Shown in pieces: positions 8,459 through 16,793 of a DNA stretch of 64,000 bases. Each line of letters starts with the position of its first letter. The first letter of the stretch is position 1. The stretch is from Rhodococcus sp. HM1 (GTDB taxonomy: Bacteria; Actinomycetota; Actinomycetes; Mycobacteriales; Mycobacteriaceae). Location: contig NZ_JALPTB010000015.1 in the NCBI RefSeq assembly GCF_023218075.1, positions 1 through 64,000 of the forward strand, written 5' to 3'. A program made the position numbers and the translations under genes. The notes beneath the pieces are model-generated. The model ran no database searches. It saw only the letters and a program-made list of their open reading frames with translations, and was not told the origin of the DNA.

Positions 8459-8767
8459 GTGCACACCTGGACTGTCACCTGCGATCCGGCCGTCGCGCAG
8501 GCTTCCGGCACCGCCGCCACCGAAGTCGACGCCGTGATCGCCGGCGCCGCCGCATTGCGCCGCCTCCTACGTACCACCCGCCAGCCGGGGCAGGACTCAC
8601 CCTTCGTGCATCTGAGCATCGACACCCGTCCCCGGATCGGGATCACGGTCGGGGTGGACGGTCCCGGCGCCGTGCTCGAGTGGATCGACGACTACGAACA
8701 CCAGGCCACGCTGGCGGCCGCGGTCAACGACAGCATCCTGGACCGCACCCACCGCGAGGCGAGCTGA
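8459..8767 (+). CDS. Hypothetical plasmid protein (102 aa), Imm1-like composition
   Basis: A GTG start at 8459 lies 9 bp after a strong AGAAGGAGG ribosome-binding site (8442-8450), so the longer frame beginning at 8378 is unlikely. The 102 residues contain FVHLSIDTRPRIGITVGVDG and GAVLEWIDDYEHQATLAAAV, an alpha/beta pattern resembling small Imm1-type or contact-linked proteins, but the match is weak. It follows the 7783 gene in the same direction. Function unknown. Confidence 0.6.
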   Translation: MHTWTVTCDPAVAQASGTAATEVDAVIAGAAALRRLLRTTRQPGQDSPFVHLSIDTRPRIGITVGVDGPGAVLEWIDDYEHQATLAAAVNDSILDRTHREAS

Positions 8768-9415
8768 CCCCGGATCCCACGCCGACCACGACGAGGACCA
8801 CACGAGGAGCAGCTACCACCGGCGCGGACACCGAGCCGGCTGCGCGGCGCCCGGTCTCGCTGTTCCGGTCTCGTCGCCTCTCGTGGCCGGCGGCCGTACC
8901 GGAGAGCAGCAGAGGACCCCGAGTACTCGACCGGGTCCGGCGCCTTTCGGCGCACCGATGCGTCCGCGGGCCGCGGCTGTCGGACCGGGGTGCCTCGTCT
9001 TCTCGCCGGGGCCGCAGGGCGCCGCGTCGGACCACCGTGGGGTGGGGAGGTCGTCCTCGAGGGCGACGGTCGGACGAGGCGCACCGCGCGATGGGGAGGA
9101 CACCCCTTCCTGAAGGACCTTGCCGCAGTGTCCGACCACGACGGTGGGGGCGCCGACGCGTTCGCAGAAGCGGTCGAGCCGGGTCGCCTCGACGGCGGCC
9201 CGGGGGCTGCCGCGCCGGGACGGGTCCTGGAGCGGGGTGAGCAGTTGTCGGTGCAGGTCGTCGAGCTCGGCGGCCGGCTCGCCGATCGCGCGTGCGGTGA
9301 ACCCGGTCGGCGCCGCGGACCGACTGCGCCCGCCACCCGCCCCGTCCGGGTGAGCGGTTCCGCCGCCCCCGGGAGGGGCCGTGGTGGGGGCGGCGAGGTC
9401 CACTAGCGTCGAGGA
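8768..9415. other. Gene-poor region upstream of the DUF1016 gene
   Basis: No frame is convincingly coding. On the minus strand about 9105-9310 encodes a stretch with protein-like composition (AAVEATRLDRFCERVGAPTV), but without start, ribosome-binding site or continuation, so it may be a relic. The last 20 bp carry GTCGAGGA just before the ATG of the next gene. Confidence 0.35.
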
Positions 9416-10444
9416 ATGTCCTCCCTCGTCCCGACCGACTACGCCGACACGCTCGAGAGCATCAAGCGGCTCGTGCACCAGGCGCGCTACATCGCCCAAC
9501 GCCGGGTGAACACCGAACTGCTCCGGCTCTACTGGCAGATCGGCGCGACGATCATCGAGCGACAGAAGACAGCCCCCTGGGGCAGCAAGGTCCTGGCCCG
9601 GCTCTCGGCGGATCTGCGCGCCGAGTTCCCCACGGTGAAGGGGTTCTCCCCGGCCAACCTCAAGTACATGCGCCGGTTCGCCGAGGCGTGGCCTGACTCC
9701 GACGCAATTGGTCAACGACCCGTTGGCCAATTGCCCTGGGGGCACGTCATCGAGTTGCTCGAAAAGCTCGACGACGCCGAGTTGCGCGACTGGTACAGCG
9801 CCAAGGACCTCGCCCACGGCTGGAGTCGGCCCGTGCTGGCCCACCAGATCACCACCGGGCTGCACCTGCGGGAGGGCGCGGCCCCGTCCAACTTCCCGCA
9901 CGCGCTCGAGCGCCCCGATTCCGAGCTCGCGCAGCAGATCACCAAGGATCCGTTCACCCTCGAGTTCCTCGCCATCGACGGCGACGCCGTCGAGCGAGAG
10001 CTCGAGGATCGGCTCGTCGAGCGCATCATCGACACCCTGCGCGAGCTCGGACCCGGGTTCGCGTTCGTCGGCCGCCAGGTCCACTTCGAGGTCGAGGGCG
10101 ACGACTTCTTCGTCGACCTGCTGTTCTTCCACGTCGAGCAACTCCGGTACGTGGTCATCGAACTCAAGACCACGAAATTCGACCCGCGCGACGCCGGGCA
10201 GCTCGGCTTCTACGTCACCCTGGTCGAGGACCGGCTGCGGCGACCGCAGCACCAGCCCACGGTCGGGATGCTGCTGGTCGCCGACAAGAACGAGTCCGTC
10301 GTCCGGTACGCCCTCGCCGGCACCACCCAGCCGATCGCCGTCTCCCGCTACGACCTCACCCCCGCCGAGCAGGCCGCGCTCCCCGCCGAGGACGCCCTCA
10401 CCCGCGCGGTCGCCCTCGAACTCGACGACCACGCCCCGCAGTAG
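9416..10444 (+). CDS. DUF1016 (YhcG-type) PD-(D/E)XK nuclease-fold protein
   Basis: This 342-residue protein matches the DUF1016 architecture. The N-terminal helical domain (about 20-170) has LYWQIGATIIERQ and FSPANLKYMRRFAEAWP. The C-terminal nuclease fold (about 190-330) has LEFLAIDG, then GDDFFVDLLFFH, then YVVIELKTTKF, where the Asp and the E-x-K form a PD-(D/E)XK site. YhcG-type proteins are DNA-recombination or defence-linked nucleases; the precise activity is unsettled. The ATG follows GTCGAGGA. The last 90 bp are present again at about 23622-23710 as part of a chimeric relic. Confidence 0.88.
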   Translation: MSSLVPTDYADTLESIKRLVHQARYIAQRRVNTELLRLYWQIGATIIERQKTAPWGSKVLARLSADLRAEFPTVKGFSPANLKYMRRFAEAWPDSDAIGQRPVGQLPWGHVIELLEKLDDAELRDWYSAKDLAHGWSRPVLAHQITTGLHLREGAAPSNFPHALERPDSELAQQITKDPFTLEFLAIDGDAVERELEDRLVERIIDTLRELGPGFAFVGRQVHFEVEGDDFFVDLLFFHVEQLRYVVIELKTTKFDPRDAGQLGFYVTLVEDRLRRPQHQPTVGMLLVADKNESVVRYALAGTTQPIAVSRYDLTPAEQAALPAEDALTRAVALELDDHAPQ

Positions 10445-10685
10445 GCGCACCCCCGGCACCACACGTCACGGGGTGGATCCGGTGAGTGAGGAGGGACATT
10501 CGTGTCCGACCAGGGGGGCGTGCGGTCCGACAGCGCCCCCGCCGGAGCCGCCACGAGAGCTCCCCCTCACACCGGGGGACAGGACCGGCGACATGGCCCC
10601 ACGGGGAGTCCCCGCCGGCCGGCTCCGCGCCGTCCCTCCACGGCAGCGGCGTGGTGCACACCTCGCGCCGCCAGGTCGCCACCGC
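10350..10685. repeat. Segment duplicated (diverged) at 23622-23940
   Basis: The 3' end of the DUF1016 gene and about 240 bp of following non-coding DNA reappear at 23622-23940 with many substitutions but the same order of landmarks (GACCTCACCCCCGCCGAGCA, then a GTGTCCG block, then GGCGTGG). In both places a tnsA-like relic on the minus strand follows within a few hundred bases. The rest of 10445-11271 has no supported gene apart from that relic. Confidence 0.65.
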
Positions 10686-10691
10686 CTCGGC

Positions 10692-10960
10692 TCAGCAGCA
10701 GGGATGCGGGCAGGACGGCATGGCACGGTCGCCCTCGCGCGTCCCACGGCCCAGCCACCACGGCTGCGACCCGATGCCGACCACCGAGGTCTCGAAATCC
10801 CACGCCACCAGATGATCCCGCTCAGCCCCGATTCGGACCCCCGCGCTGCCGGCCCGGCGCCGGCCGGCACCAGCCCCCGGAAAGCTCCGCTGCCCGCGAT
10901 ACGACGGGAACGAGCGCCCCCGACCGACGCGGCTCGTCGACCGCCGCCGGCAGCCACTAC
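10692..10960 (-). pseudogene. TnsA-like endonuclease fragment
   Basis: Minus-strand frame with RSFPSYRGQRSFPGAGA and then ERDHLVAWDFETSVVGIGSQP. These match the central part of the intact TnsA-like proteins at 28839-29615 (FPSYRGQRSFPG, ERDWLIAFD, GIGSQPF) and 29991-30797 (FSSYRGQKNFPG, ERDHLVALDF). The WSATTG segment expected between them is scrambled and both ends are missing. It is the remains of a Tn7-like transposon and has no tnsB, tnsC or tniQ beside it. Confidence 0.7.
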
Positions 10961-11187
10961 CCCACGGCACCCGTCGCTCCACACCGCTCTCGGCCATGGC
11001 ACCGTCTCGACCCCGTCAGCCCAGCAGCCCTCCTCTGCATGTCCCAGCACCGGGGCATCATCTCCGCCACATCCGTGAGAAACGTGCCCTACCCCGGCGC
11101 CCGGTCCGGTGAGAAACGCGCCAGCCCCCCCGGCAAGAACCGACAGCCGACTCCCCGGCCTGGCATCAGGTCGGGCAACCCAATCAT

Positions 11188-11211
11188 TCGTACGTATCAT
11201 ATTACGTACGA
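11188..11211. promoter_or_regulatory. 24-bp palindrome in the leader of the coiled-coil gene
   Basis: Arms TCGTACGTA (11188-11196) and TACGTACGA (11203-11211) are perfect inverted repeats around a 6-bp AT-rich spacer, with a related ACGATACG just downstream (11213-11220). This is an unusually AT-rich island in very GC-rich DNA, 60 bp upstream of the next start. It looks like a repressor operator over a promoter, by analogy with the autorepressed kfrA operators of plasmids. Confidence 0.6.
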
Positions 11212-11271
11212 AACGATACGTTTGAGATAGCATCATGCCAGGGCTCAGGCGGCGATCGGGAGGACGGAGCG

Positions 11272-12132
11272 ATGACCGAGGGCAATAGGGGAGGGCGGCG
11301 CCGCGAGTACGCCTCGGACGCGGAGCGGGTCCGGGCCTGGCGGCAACGACAGAAGGAGGCGGCCCGCGCCGAGCGGCTCGAGGCGGCCACCCCGACCGAT
11401 CCGGCGGCGGCCGTGACCACCCTGGCCGAGGCGGTGCCGCTGCTGCGGCAGGAAACCCAGGCCGCCTTCGAGCGGCTGAGCGAGGTGGCCGCGTCGATCA
11501 CCGCGGCCACCGCGCTGCTGTCCGACCCGGCCGCGCTCGAGGCACACCTGCGCCGGGTGCAGGCCGACGCCGACAAGGTCCGCGCCGACGCCGGCGCCGA
11601 GATCGCCCGGCTGCGGGAGCATCTCGACGCCGCCCTGGACGAGCGCGCCGACGCCGACGCGGCCGCGGCCGCCGCGCTCGCGCAGGCCGACGACGCCGCG
11701 ACCGCGCTCGCTGCGGCCCGCCGCGACCACCAGAGTGAACTCGACCGCCTGCACGCCGATCACACTGCGGCCGTGGAGGCGTGGACGACCCGGTTCGAGG
11801 AGTCGGAGGCGGCGCACCGTCGGCGCACCGCCGAGCTCGAGGCCCTGGTCGAGGAGCAGCGCGACCAGCTCGCCCGGCTCCGCGCCACCGCCGATCAGGC
11901 CGCCGCCACCGTCGGTCGGCTCGAATCCGACCTGGTCGCCGCCCGCGCCGACGTCGCCGCCGAGCGGGAGCGCACCGAGGCCGTGCGCGCCGACCTCGCC
12001 GGCGCCCGCGCCGAGACCGCCACGGCCCGCGCCCAGGCCGACGCCGCTCGCGAACGCGCCGACGAACTGCGCGCCGAACTGCGCGAGGTGCGCGCCGGGT
12101 CCGCGACCTCGGGCTCGACCGAGGCGAGCTGA
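11272..12132 (+). CDS. Long coiled-coil plasmid protein (KfrA-like organisation)
   Basis: The 286-residue protein starts with a basic segment (GGRRREYASDAERVRAWRQR) that could bind DNA. It then forms an almost uninterrupted Ala/Glu/Arg-rich coiled coil from about residue 45 to 275, with heptad-like repeats such as LVEEQRDQLARLRATADQAA. Plasmid KfrA proteins combine an N-terminal DNA-binding region with such a coil and repress their own palindromic promoter, and a palindrome lies 60 bp upstream here. No classic KfrA N-terminal domain is evident, so the assignment is by organisation, not by family match. An SMC-like or nucleoid-associated role is an alternative. Start ATG preceded by GGGAGGACGGAGCG. 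Confidence 0.65.
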   Translation: MTEGNRGGRRREYASDAERVRAWRQRQKEAARAERLEAATPTDPAAAVTTLAEAVPLLRQETQAAFERLSEVAASITAATALLSDPAALEAHLRRVQADADKVRADAGAEIARLREHLDAALDERADADAAAAAALAQADDAATALAAARRDHQSELDRLHADHTAAVEAWTTRFEESEAAHRRRTAELEALVEEQRDQLARLRATADQAAATVGRLESDLVAARADVAAERERTEAVRADLAGARAETATARAQADAARERADELRAELREVRAGSATSGSTEAS

Positions 12133-12518
12133 CGGCTGCCCCTCCCGGGGCGGGCCCTTGCGCCCGGCATCGGCGCTGTGGGAACGGGCGAATCGGTGCC
12201 CGGCCGGGTGTCGGCGCTGCCGGTCCGACCGGGCCCACAGAGGAGATAGGCTGCCGGCCGCTCGGTCGACGCGGGGAGGACTACAGCGGAGGGGCGCAGG
12301 GCCCTCACATCAGCACATCGAATTCTGCAACATACGGAGATGATTAATTCTCCGAATCCTCTCTCCCTGACCTGCGCCCATCAGCACGGGACCGTGCAGC
12401 TCGCACCTAGCCACGTCCGAGCGATGGTGCCGGTCCGACGACCCGGCCGTTGCTCCCCGTGAGGGGAGGATTTCGGATGGTCCCCGGGGTAGTGGCCAGG
12501 CCCTCGTAGGGTTCCGGC
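12133..12518. other. Intergenic region with duplicated leader of the EEP gene
   Basis: No gene supported. A small inverted repeat, CGGAGA (12335-12340) and TCTCCG (12349-12354), sits in an AT-rich patch. From about 12405 on, the sequence is repeated in diverged form at 23098 onward, together with the 5' two-thirds of the following gene, so the leader moved as part of the same segment. Confidence 0.5.
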
Positions 12519-13250
12519 GTGGACAATGTGGACAACACCGAACTCATTGTGGCGACCTGGAACACCATGTGGGCGAGCGGATCGACCTTGCGCGCGGTGC
12601 GAGTACGCAGCCGCCTCCGCGAGGTGGATGCGGACCTGCTGGTGGTGACCGAGGGCCAACGCGACCTGCTCCCGGACGGCGGCCATGTCGCCGACGCCGG
12701 CACCCACTGGGGGTACGACATCACCTCCCATCCCCAGCGGCGCAAGACACTGCTGTGGTCGCGGTGGCCGCTCACCGAGGTCGCGGCACTGACGACCGGA
12801 GCGGGTGCCGGCAGGGTCCTGACCGCACAGACCGCGACCCCGATCGGTGCGGTGAGGGTCGTGGCGGTGTGTATCCCGTGGGCGAGTGCCCATGTGAGCA
12901 CCGGGCGGCGGGACGCGACGACCTGGTCCGAACATCTCGAATGTTGCGCTCAGATCGAGCAGCTCGCGGCGCAGTTCGATCCGCGGATCCCCACTGTCGT
13001 CGCCGGCGATTTCAACCAACGTGTTCCTCGGCGTCGGCAACCGGTCCGGGTGTCCACGCGCCTGAGCGAGGTGCTCGCACGCTGGACGCTGCACACCGGG
13101 GGTGAGGTCGAGCACGGCCCGCTGATCGATCACATCGCCTCGGACCTGGACTGCACCACGGTGCGCACCTGGGCGGGCAGCGACGAGGAAGGCCGGTTGA
13201 GCGATCACGCCGGGGTGGTGTGCACGTTGCGTCCCGCTGGTGTGGGGTAG
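12519..13250 (+). CDS. Endonuclease/exonuclease/phosphatase (EEP) family protein
   Basis: This 243-residue metal-dependent phosphodiesterase-fold protein shows the EEP landmarks in order: ATWNTMW (Asn), LLVVTEG (metal-binding Glu), WSRWPL, VVAVCIPWASAH, VVAGDFNQ (Asp and Asn), IDHI and the terminal LSDHAGV with the catalytic His. The family covers DNase I-like nucleases, AP endonucleases and lipid or nucleotide phosphatases; at this short length the substrate cannot be told. GTG start at 12519. A frameshifted 5' copy lies at 23098-23621, so the two copies bracket the 14.9-22.9 kb catabolic operon. Confidence 0.82.
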   Translation: MDNVDNTELIVATWNTMWASGSTLRAVRVRSRLREVDADLLVVTEGQRDLLPDGGHVADAGTHWGYDITSHPQRRKTLLWSRWPLTEVAALTTGAGAGRVLTAQTATPIGAVRVVAVCIPWASAHVSTGRRDATTWSEHLECCAQIEQLAAQFDPRIPTVVAGDFNQRVPRRRQPVRVSTRLSEVLARWTLHTGGEVEHGPLIDHIASDLDCTTVRTWAGSDEEGRLSDHAGVVCTLRPAGVG

Positions 13251-13279
13251 GTGCGGCGGCGGTCGAGGAGTCCTTCGAC

Positions 13280-13339
13280 GGGTGGCACGTGCCACCCCGC
13301 CGTGCCGCGACGGATCCACCCCGCCGTGCCGCGACGGAT
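13280..13339. repeat. 18-bp perfect palindrome and 24-bp tandem repeat
   Basis: GGGTGGCACGTGCCACCC (13280-13297) is a perfect palindrome 30 bp after the EEP stop and could end its transcript. Overlapping it, a 24-bp unit occurs twice in tandem (13292-13315 and 13316-13339), with a partial third unit after it. Confidence 0.6.
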
Positions 13340-13422
13340 CCACGCCGCGGATGCCGCTCACCGAGCGCGTCGTCTCGGGTAGGGGTCGGTGCCGGTCGCG
13401 GTCCGAGTGGTCCCGTCAGTCG

Positions 13423-13980
13423 CTACTTCTTCCGGGTCTTCTTCGCCGCCGATGCCCCGGCGATCAGCAGCACGAGCGAGGAGATCGTCATCAGCCACAG
13501 TCCCCACCCGATCTGCAGTCCGAGTCGCTGGCCGACGAACGCGGTGCCGACCGAGGCCACCTCGGAAAGATCGAGCATCGCGATGATCAGGCAGAGGGCT
13601 CCGATCAGCGGGCTGGCCCACCGGCGCCCGAACCCCGCGGTGCCCCCGCCTCGAACAATGGAGATCAGGGCGGCAGCTGCGAGTGCTCCCAGGACCAGGG
13701 TGACGGCGCCGTCACCTTCGATGCCGTGTGTGGACAACGCCAGAAAGCTCGCCCACGGGCCGACGCTGCCGATCATCACGCCCACACTGGCAACCAGCGA
13801 GACAATCACCGCTGGCAGGTAGGACAACCGCGTGCCCGCACCCGTGGGGCTCGCTGCCGGCTCTGGCCGGGGGAGCGGCGCCGCACCCCCACCCGCCCCG
13901 GGGGTCGGTGTCGGTGGGCCCACCGGGAAAGCCTCCGTCGGAACGTCCGGCACTCCGGGCGCGCCGGCGGGGGCGGGCAT
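13423..13980 (-). CDS. Four-helix membrane protein, unknown function
   Basis: From the ATG at 13980 the product is 185 residues: a Pro/Gly/Ala-rich cytoplasmic N-terminus of about 50 residues, then four hydrophobic segments (around LPAVIVSLVASVGVMIG, AVTLVLGALAAAALISI, PLIGALCLIIAMLDL and LWLMTISSLVLLIAGAS) and a short basic tail KKTRKK. Upstream the frame runs directly into a transposase relic on the opposite strand, so its native promoter may have been removed. Proline-rich membrane proteins of this type are common in Rhodococcus and Mycobacterium without known function. Confidence 0.65.
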   Translation of the reverse strand: MPAPAGAPGVPDVPTEAFPVGPPTPTPGAGGGAAPLPRPEPAASPTGAGTRLSYLPAVIVSLVASVGVMIGSVGPWASFLALSTHGIEGDGAVTLVLGALAAAALISIVRGGGTAGFGRRWASPLIGALCLIIAMLDLSEVASVGTAFVGQRLGLQIGWGLWLMTISSLVLLIAGASAAKKTRKK

Positions 13981-13994
13981 CGTGCGGGTGGACC

Positions 13995-14284
13995 AGTGCT
14001 GTGTGACAACGTCGCCCCGCACCTGACCACCCGCAAGGTGTCGGCGGGTGGCGAAGTGGGCGCAGGCGAACAACGTGGAGATCGCCTACACCCCAACCAA
14101 CATTTCCTGGATCAACCGGATCGAGGCGCAGTTCACGACGCTGCGGTGTTTCGCCCTCGTCGGCACCGACCACGGCAGGCATCGGGAGCAGGCGTCGATG
14201 ATCCGTCGTTACATCATCTGGCGCCACAAGCACGCCGAGGACGAGTGGCTACGCGAGATCGTCGACAGGGCAAACGTGGCGTGA
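13995..14284 (+). pseudogene. IS630-family transposase, C-terminal fragment
   Basis: LCDNVAPHLTTRK (frame of about 14000) is the second-Asp motif of IS630 transposases. After a frameshift near 14038 the next frame reads AYTPTNISWINRIEAQF, with the catalytic Glu, and then a typical C-terminus (RRYIIWRHKHA). Everything upstream of the second Asp is missing. The fragment is inactive and abuts the membrane-protein gene head to head. Confidence 0.8.
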
Positions 14285-14479
14285 TGCGGCACCAGCTCTG
14301 GCGTTGCACGCGTCGTCCCAGTCCTGCGCTTCGATCGGACTGGTGGTCAGCAGACGGTCGAGAACCACGATCGGCACAGCCAGCAACCATGTCATCGGAG
14401 TTACGAACAGTTTGTCAAGCATGGTGTTCAACGCATCGCTCCTTATTGGGGGCCGGCTGGGGCGGTCCGCTCGTCAAGG

Positions 14480-14698
14480 ATTTCGTCCGCACATTCCGTG
14501 GCGAGCACACCGTCGTGCCGAGCGTCGAGCACGGCCACGGCCTTCTTCGACTACTGCGGTAAGGCGTTCTCGGGCATGGTCGTAGACAGATTCAGATCGT
14601 TTTGTGGGATGCACTTTACGGTGGCCACCGGCTACGACAGGCTCGCCGTGCGGTATCTTGCCACCGTCTACGTCGCCGCCTGCAACCAGTGGCTATGA
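14480..14698 (+). pseudogene. IS5-like transposase C-terminal scrap
   Basis: The frame ending at 14698 closes with GYDRLAVRYLATVYVAACNQWL-like sequence split over the last 25 codons. This resembles the end of IS5-group DDE transposases (a Tyr-Asp-Arg/Lys-Leu-Ala motif followed by a hydrophobic helix and a terminal WL). Upstream similarity is lost within about 70 codons. The stretch 14285-14480 and 14699-14953 hold nothing else I can name. Confidence 0.5.
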
Positions 14699-14953
14699 AT
14701 CAGCGGGCATTTGAAGCACGCCCTGGGTCTGTCCGTTCTTACAGTCCCTTCCTCTTCTGCTGACTGGGTCGGCGTTATGTGCGGTCGAGAGTTGGTGCAT
14801 GGGGTTCGGCGTCGTCATGCGCGGTCGGAGTGCGATGGTCGGGTTCCGGACCGCGGGATCGGACGTTCGCGACGCATCTTTGCAAATCCCGTGGTCCGGC
14901 TCCGTCAAGTTCGGAAGTACCCGTCCCCGATCAGGTGCGACGTGGAGTAACTG

Positions 14954-16180
14954 TCAGGGATTGGTCTGGAGTAGGTGTCCGAGACGGTCTCGCTTGGACT
15001 GTAGGTAGCGACGGTTGTGGGGTGTTTCCACAGGAGCGTGACTGACACGTTCGACGACGTCGATGCCCCACTGCTGTAGCTCGGTGGTCTTGGTGGGATT
15101 GTTTGTGATCAACCGGATTCGCTGAACCTGCAGATCGGTGAGGATTCGAGCGGCGGCTTCATACGACCGTGCGTCGACGGGGAGTCCTTGGACGGTGTTG
15201 GCGTCGACGGTGTCCAGTCCCTGGTCCTGAAGCTCGTAAGCCCGGATCTTGTTGACAAGCCCTATCCCGCGGCCTTCGTGTCCTTGCAGGTAGATGAGGA
15301 GACCGCAACCGTCTTCCGCTATTGCTGCGAGCGATCGGTCGAGTTGTGTGCCGCAGTCGCATCGGCGGGATTTCAGGACGTCACCGGTCAGGCATTCGCT
15401 GTGGACCCGGACCAGCACTCCTCTGTCGGACTGGCCGACCTCTGCGATATCACCCTTGCAGAGAACAACGTGTTCGGTCCCGTCCGCTTCGGACCGATAG
15501 GCATGGACTTGGAACTCCCCCCACTGGGTAGGCAAGACCGTGCTTGCGGACCGAGTAACGGATCGTTCGCTGTTTCGCCGGAACTCGACGAGGTCGGCCA
15601 CGGACAGCAAGGGCAGGCCGTGCACGTCGGCGAAGGCTTTCAGATCGCCGCCCCGACGCATGGTTCCGTCGTCGGCGATGATCTCGGCGATGATGCCCAC
15701 ACCGCTGAGTCCGGCCAGTGTCGTAAGGTCGACAGCGGCTTCGGTATGTCCGGGCCGTTCTAGGACGCCGCCCTCGCGAGCGCGTAGGGGGAACACGTGC
15801 CCGGGACGGCGGAGCATGTGGGGCATGGAATGCGGATCTGACAAGGCACGAGCGGTAAGTGCACGGTCGGGTGCACTTACTCCGGTGCCGGCGTCGACAT
15901 GGTCGACCGTGACGGTGAACGCGGTGTGGTGAGTGTCGGTGTTCTCCCGCACCATGAGGGGAAGCTCAAGCCGATCGGCGCGCGCACCGGACATCGCGGC
16001 ACAGACGATGCCGGTGGTGTGGCGGACGATGAACGCCATCTGCTCTGACGTGACGAACTCGGCGGCCACGATCAGATCGCCTTCGTTCTCCCGGTCTGCG
16101 TCGTCGACGACGATGATCATCTCTCCCTGCCGGAGAGCAGTGATCGCCTCCGCAACTGTGGTCCTGGTGGAACTGATCAT
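14954..16180 (-). CDS. ribBA: Bifunctional DHBP synthase / GTP cyclohydrolase II (RibBA)
   Basis: This 408-residue enzyme catalyses both entry steps of riboflavin synthesis. The N-terminal RibB domain (1-200) shows VVDDADRENEGDL with acidic metal and substrate residues, and RRPGHVFPL. The C-terminal RibA domain (210-408) shows VRVHSECLTGDVLKSRRCDCG, the zinc-binding Cys triplet of GTP cyclohydrolase II, followed by IYLQGHEGRGIGL. Its start overlaps the flavin-reductase stop by 4 nt, so it is the last gene of the operon. Flavin synthesis genes are normally chromosomal; here the copy likely raises FMN supply for the luciferase-fold monooxygenase and its reductase. Confidence 0.95.
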   Translation of the reverse strand: MISSTRTTVAEAITALRQGEMIIVVDDADRENEGDLIVAAEFVTSEQMAFIVRHTTGIVCAAMSGARADRLELPLMVRENTDTHHTAFTVTVDHVDAGTGVSAPDRALTARALSDPHSMPHMLRRPGHVFPLRAREGGVLERPGHTEAAVDLTTLAGLSGVGIIAEIIADDGTMRRGGDLKAFADVHGLPLLSVADLVEFRRNSERSVTRSASTVLPTQWGEFQVHAYRSEADGTEHVVLCKGDIAEVGQSDRGVLVRVHSECLTGDVLKSRRCDCGTQLDRSLAAIAEDGCGLLIYLQGHEGRGIGLVNKIRAYELQDQGLDTVDANTVQGLPVDARSYEAAARILTDLQVQRIRLITNNPTKTTELQQWGIDVVERVSHAPVETPHNRRYLQSKRDRLGHLLQTNP

Positions 16181-16701
16181 GACGTCGCCTCGAGCGGGGC
16201 GTGAGTTCCGAAGGCGCGGTTGTGATACGTCAGCGGCGGCGTCTCGGACGTGATCGCGGCGAGCACATGACCGAACACGATTACGTGATCTCCACCGTCG
16301 ACCAGTTGAAAGACCTCGCATGCAATCCATCCGCTGTCCCCGTGCAGCCTCGGGGAACCTTCGTGCAGCGTCCACGGGACCTGAGCGAACTTGTCGAACC
16401 CTTTCTTGGCGAACGTGGTCGCCAGGTTCGACTGGTGCCGGCCGAGGATGTTGACGCCGAAGCAGTTGGATTTGCGGATGATCTGCAGCAGCGTGGACTG
16501 GCGGTCGAGGCAGACCAGGACCAGCGGAGGCGTCATCGACAGGGAGACAAAGGCACTGACGGTCGTACCGTGGGGTCTGCCTTCGTCCATCGCGGTGATC
16601 ACGGACACGGGAGTACACACTCCTGCCATGACGTCTCTGAGCTGTGCGGATGTTGCGTCGATTGTGGTGTTCACTGTTGCTCCCGAGGATTGTGGATACA
16701 T
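16177..16701 (-). CDS. Flavin reductase (HpaC/DIM6-NTAB family)
   Basis: This 174-residue protein supplies free reduced flavin to two-component monooxygenases using NAD(P)H. It carries the family pattern: VMAGVCTPVSVITA, then HGTTVSAFVSLSMTPPLVLVC, then FGVNILGRHQ, and a C-terminal HVIVFGHVLAA segment. It lies in the same operon as the luciferase-fold oxygenase at 20018, its likely partner, and overlaps ribBA by ATGA. An internal start at the Met of DVMAG is possible, but the longer form has normal family length. Confidence 0.92.
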   Translation of the reverse strand: MYPQSSGATVNTTIDATSAQLRDVMAGVCTPVSVITAMDEGRPHGTTVSAFVSLSMTPPLVLVCLDRQSTLLQIIRKSNCFGVNILGRHQSNLATTFAKKGFDKFAQVPWTLHEGSPRLHGDSGWIACEVFQLVDGGDHVIVFGHVLAAITSETPPLTYHNRAFGTHAPLEATS

Positions 16702-16793
16702 CGCGGCTCAGGCGGGGTGTGCTGGGCCAGCCTGCGCCGGGTGCCTGTCGTCCGTGTCACCGCGAGGTGGGTTCGAGCCGGCTTGCCAGGGGC

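Noticed and set aside
8813-10462. 549-codon open frame antisense to the DUF1016 gene
   Set aside because: It mirrors the strongly supported plus-strand gene; its composition is what the antisense of GC-rich codons gives, and there is no start signal.
10502-11230. 242-codon plus-strand frame after the DUF1016 gene
   Set aside because: Pro/Arg/Ser-rich composition without motifs; the opposite strand carries the recognisable tnsA fragment.
13995-14073. N-terminal extension of the 13.4-kb membrane protein
   Set aside because: The extra residues are the antisense of an IS630 transposase motif, so the start at 13980 is preferred.
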